This document shows positions 62,716-64,000 of a stretch of 64,000 bases of DNA, one piece after another (the first letter of the stretch is position 1; every line of letters begins with the position of its first letter). The notes beneath the pieces are model-generated. The model did no database searches. It had not been told where the DNA came from and was given only the letters and a program-made list of their open reading frames with translations. Source of the DNA: an uncultured Sulfitobacter sp. (GTDB lineage: Bacteria > Pseudomonadota > Alphaproteobacteria > Rhodobacterales > Rhodobacteraceae). The DNA is taken from assembly GCF_947500075.1 (NCBI RefSeq), contig NZ_CANMQS010000008.1, positions 62,001 to 126,000 of the forward strand. Reading direction: 5' to 3'. Position numbers and translations under genes: made by a program.

Positions 62716-64000
62716 ATGTTCAACAAAATTCTGGTCGCCAACCGCGGAGAGATCGCCCTGCGCGTGATCCGCGCGGCGCGTGAGATGGGCATCCAGTCCG
62801 TCGCGGTGCATTCCACGGCCGACAGCGACGCGATGCACGTGCGCATGGCGGACGAAAGCGTCTGCATCGGGCCGCCCTCCTCGGCCCAGTCGTACCTGTC
62901 GATCCCCTCGATCATCGCGGCCTGTGAGATCACGGGTGCCGAAGCAATCCACCCCGGCTATGGCTTTCTGAGTGAAAATGCCCAGTTCGTGCAGGTGATC
63001 GAAGATCATGGCCTGACCTTCATCGGCCCCACGGCAGAACATATCCGCGTGATGGGCGACAAGATCACCGCCAAGGACACCATGAAGAAGCTCGGCGTGC
63101 CCTGCGTGCCCGGCTCCGAAGGCGGCGTCGCGACACTGGAAGAGGCGAAGAGCCTCGGCGATGAGATTGGCTACCCGGTGATCATCAAAGCCACGGCAGG
63201 TGGCGGTGGCAAGGGCATGAAGGTGGCCCAGAACGCCGCAGAGATGGAAAAAGCCTTCCAGACCGCGCGTGCCGAAGGCAAATCCAACTTCGGCAATGAC
63301 GAAGTCTATATCGAGAAATACCTCACCACCCCGCGCCACATCGAAATTCAGGTGTTTGGCGATGGCAAAGGCCGCGCGGTGCATCTGGGGGAACGCGATT
63401 GCTCCCTCCAGCGCCGCCACCAGAAGGTGTTTGAGGAAGCCCCCGGCCCCTCCATCACCGCCGAAGAGCGCGCCCGCATCGGCAAGACCTGCGCGGATGC
63501 CATGGCGGACATCAATTACATCGGCGCGGGCACCATCGAATTCCTGTATGAGAACGGTGAGTTCTACTTCATCGAAATGAACACCCGCCTTCAGGTCGAA
63601 CACCCGGTGACCGAAGCCATCTTTGGTGTCGATCTGGTGCGCGAACAGATCCGCGTGGCCTCCGGCCTTGATATGACGTTTGAGCAGGATACGCTTGAGA
63701 TCAACGGCCACGCCATCGAAGTCCGCATCAACGCGGAAAAACTGCCCAGCTTCTCGCCCTGTCCCGGCACGATCACGCAGTATCACACGCCCGGTGGGCT
63801 GGGTGTGCGGATGGACAGCGCGCTTTATGACGGCTACAAAATCCCGCCCTACTACGACAGCCTGATCGGCAAATTGATCGTGCACGGCCGCGACCGCCCG
63901 GAAGCGCTGGCGCGTCTGGCGCGCGCCTTGGGAGAGCTGATTGTGGACGGTGTCGACACCACCGTCCCCCTGTTCCACGCCCTGCTGGCCGAGGAAGCCG
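62716..64000 (+). CDS. accC: acetyl-CoA carboxylase biotin carboxylase subunit (3' end outside window)
   Basis: Biotin carboxylase, ATP-grasp fold, carboxylates the biotin on AccB. The window holds 428 codons; relatives have about 449, so only some 20 residues are missing. It starts MFNKILVANRGEIALRVIRAA and shows HPGYGFLSEN, the glycine-rich ATP loop KATAGGGGKGMK, ERDCSLQRRHQKV and the signature FIEMNTRLQVEHPVTEAIF, all intact. GGGG precedes the start. Confidence 0.97.
   Translation, partial: MFNKILVANRGEIALRVIRAAREMGIQSVAVHSTADSDAMHVRMADESVCIGPPSSAQSYLSIPSIIAACEITGAEAIHPGYGFLSENAQFVQVIEDHGLTFIGPTAEHIRVMGDKITAKDTMKKLGVPCVPGSEGGVATLEEAKSLGDEIGYPVIIKATAGGGGKGMKVAQNAAEMEKAFQTARAEGKSNFGNDEVYIEKYLTTPRHIEIQVFGDGKGRAVHLGERDCSLQRRHQKVFEEAPGPSITAEERARIGKTCADAMADINYIGAGTIEFLYENGEFYFIEMNTRLQVEHPVTEAIFGVDLVREQIRVASGLDMTFEQDTLEINGHAIEVRINAEKLPSFSPCPGTITQYHTPGGLGVRMDSALYDGYKIPPYYDSLIGKLIVHGRDRPEALARLARALGELIVDGVDTTVPLFHALLAEEA

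Noticed and set aside
1-64000. tRNA, rRNA, tmRNA, SRP RNA or CRISPR array
   Set aside because: The larger intergenic spaces were read for T-loop-like GGTTCGAATC stretches, cloverleaf arms and regularly spaced repeats; none was convincing. The CTTCGAATCC near 22,850 is not part of a tRNA.

Overview
The window is a GC-rich, densely coding bacterial chromosome segment. Gene content and order fit a marine Rhodobacteraceae (Roseobacter-group) alphaproteobacterium. The supporting markers are a DUF2312/GapR nucleoid protein, a pyruvate dehydrogenase E1-beta carrying its own lipoyl domain, ftsB directly ahead of pdhA, a gene transfer agent (GTA) locus next to cysE, a ScfR-type acyl-CoA regulator and an alphaproteobacterial SOS box (GAAC-N7-GAAC) ahead of uvrA. 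I cannot assign genus or species. I see no rRNA, tRNA, CRISPR array or intact insertion sequence.

Layout. 1-8.9 kb: uvrA (3' end outside the window), two MFS transporters, a methyltransferase, lpdA, a DUF924 protein and queA, all on the minus strand. 8.9-15.7 kb: a giant AsmA/YhdP-like envelope protein, divergent from bcp and a DUF455 ferritin-like gene, then an M23 peptidase-bactofilin pair. 15.7-16.6 kb: a non-core patch with a terminator, two palindromic repeat structures and a low-GC orphan gene. 16.6-22.8 kb: DUF3179, two cyclophilins, pgk, an exported protein of unknown function, an SDR and ftsB. 22.9-26.6 kb: pdhA-pdhB-pdhC. 26.8-30.7 kb: cysE and a collapsed GTA cluster. 30.9-36.9 kb: mltG, fabF, a GNAT, acpP, fabG, a ClpP-like lipoprotein candidate and fabD. 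37-48.8 kb: a cytochrome b561-YceI fusion, YceI, MATE, rpsF-rpsR-rplI, a YbdK-type ligase, an SLT lipoprotein, an alpha/beta hydrolase, tig, gapR and small genes. 48.9-55 kb: a FliM/FliN-like protein, a symporter-histidine kinase, a small membrane protein, a response regulator and ScfR. 55.2-64 kb: a five-gene branched-chain/amide-type ABC importer, an acyl-CoA synthetase, and accB-accC (accC runs off the end).

Most striking: the GTA locus has lost almost everything between its second and last genes. The large-terminase reading frame runs in frame, directly after its Walker B motif, into the C-terminal part of the last GTA protein (g15, the baseplate 'megatron'), giving an uninterrupted chimera of about 824 residues. 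The flanking g1 (small terminase) and the DUF7742 gene remain, as do the usual neighbours mltG/fabF and cysE. A strong sigma70-like promoter followed at once by an intrinsic-terminator hairpin sits ahead of g1.

Second: the pdhA operon and lpdA, 17 kb apart on opposite strands, share a 20-bp palindrome (17 of 20 positions identical) just ahead of their start codons. This suggests one regulator controls the whole pyruvate dehydrogenase complex. The 48.9-62 kb region also looks like a functional unit: sensing (symporter-kinase, response regulator, ScfR), uptake (five-part ABC importer) and activation (acyl-CoA ligase) of a small carboxylate or amide whose identity I cannot read from sequence.
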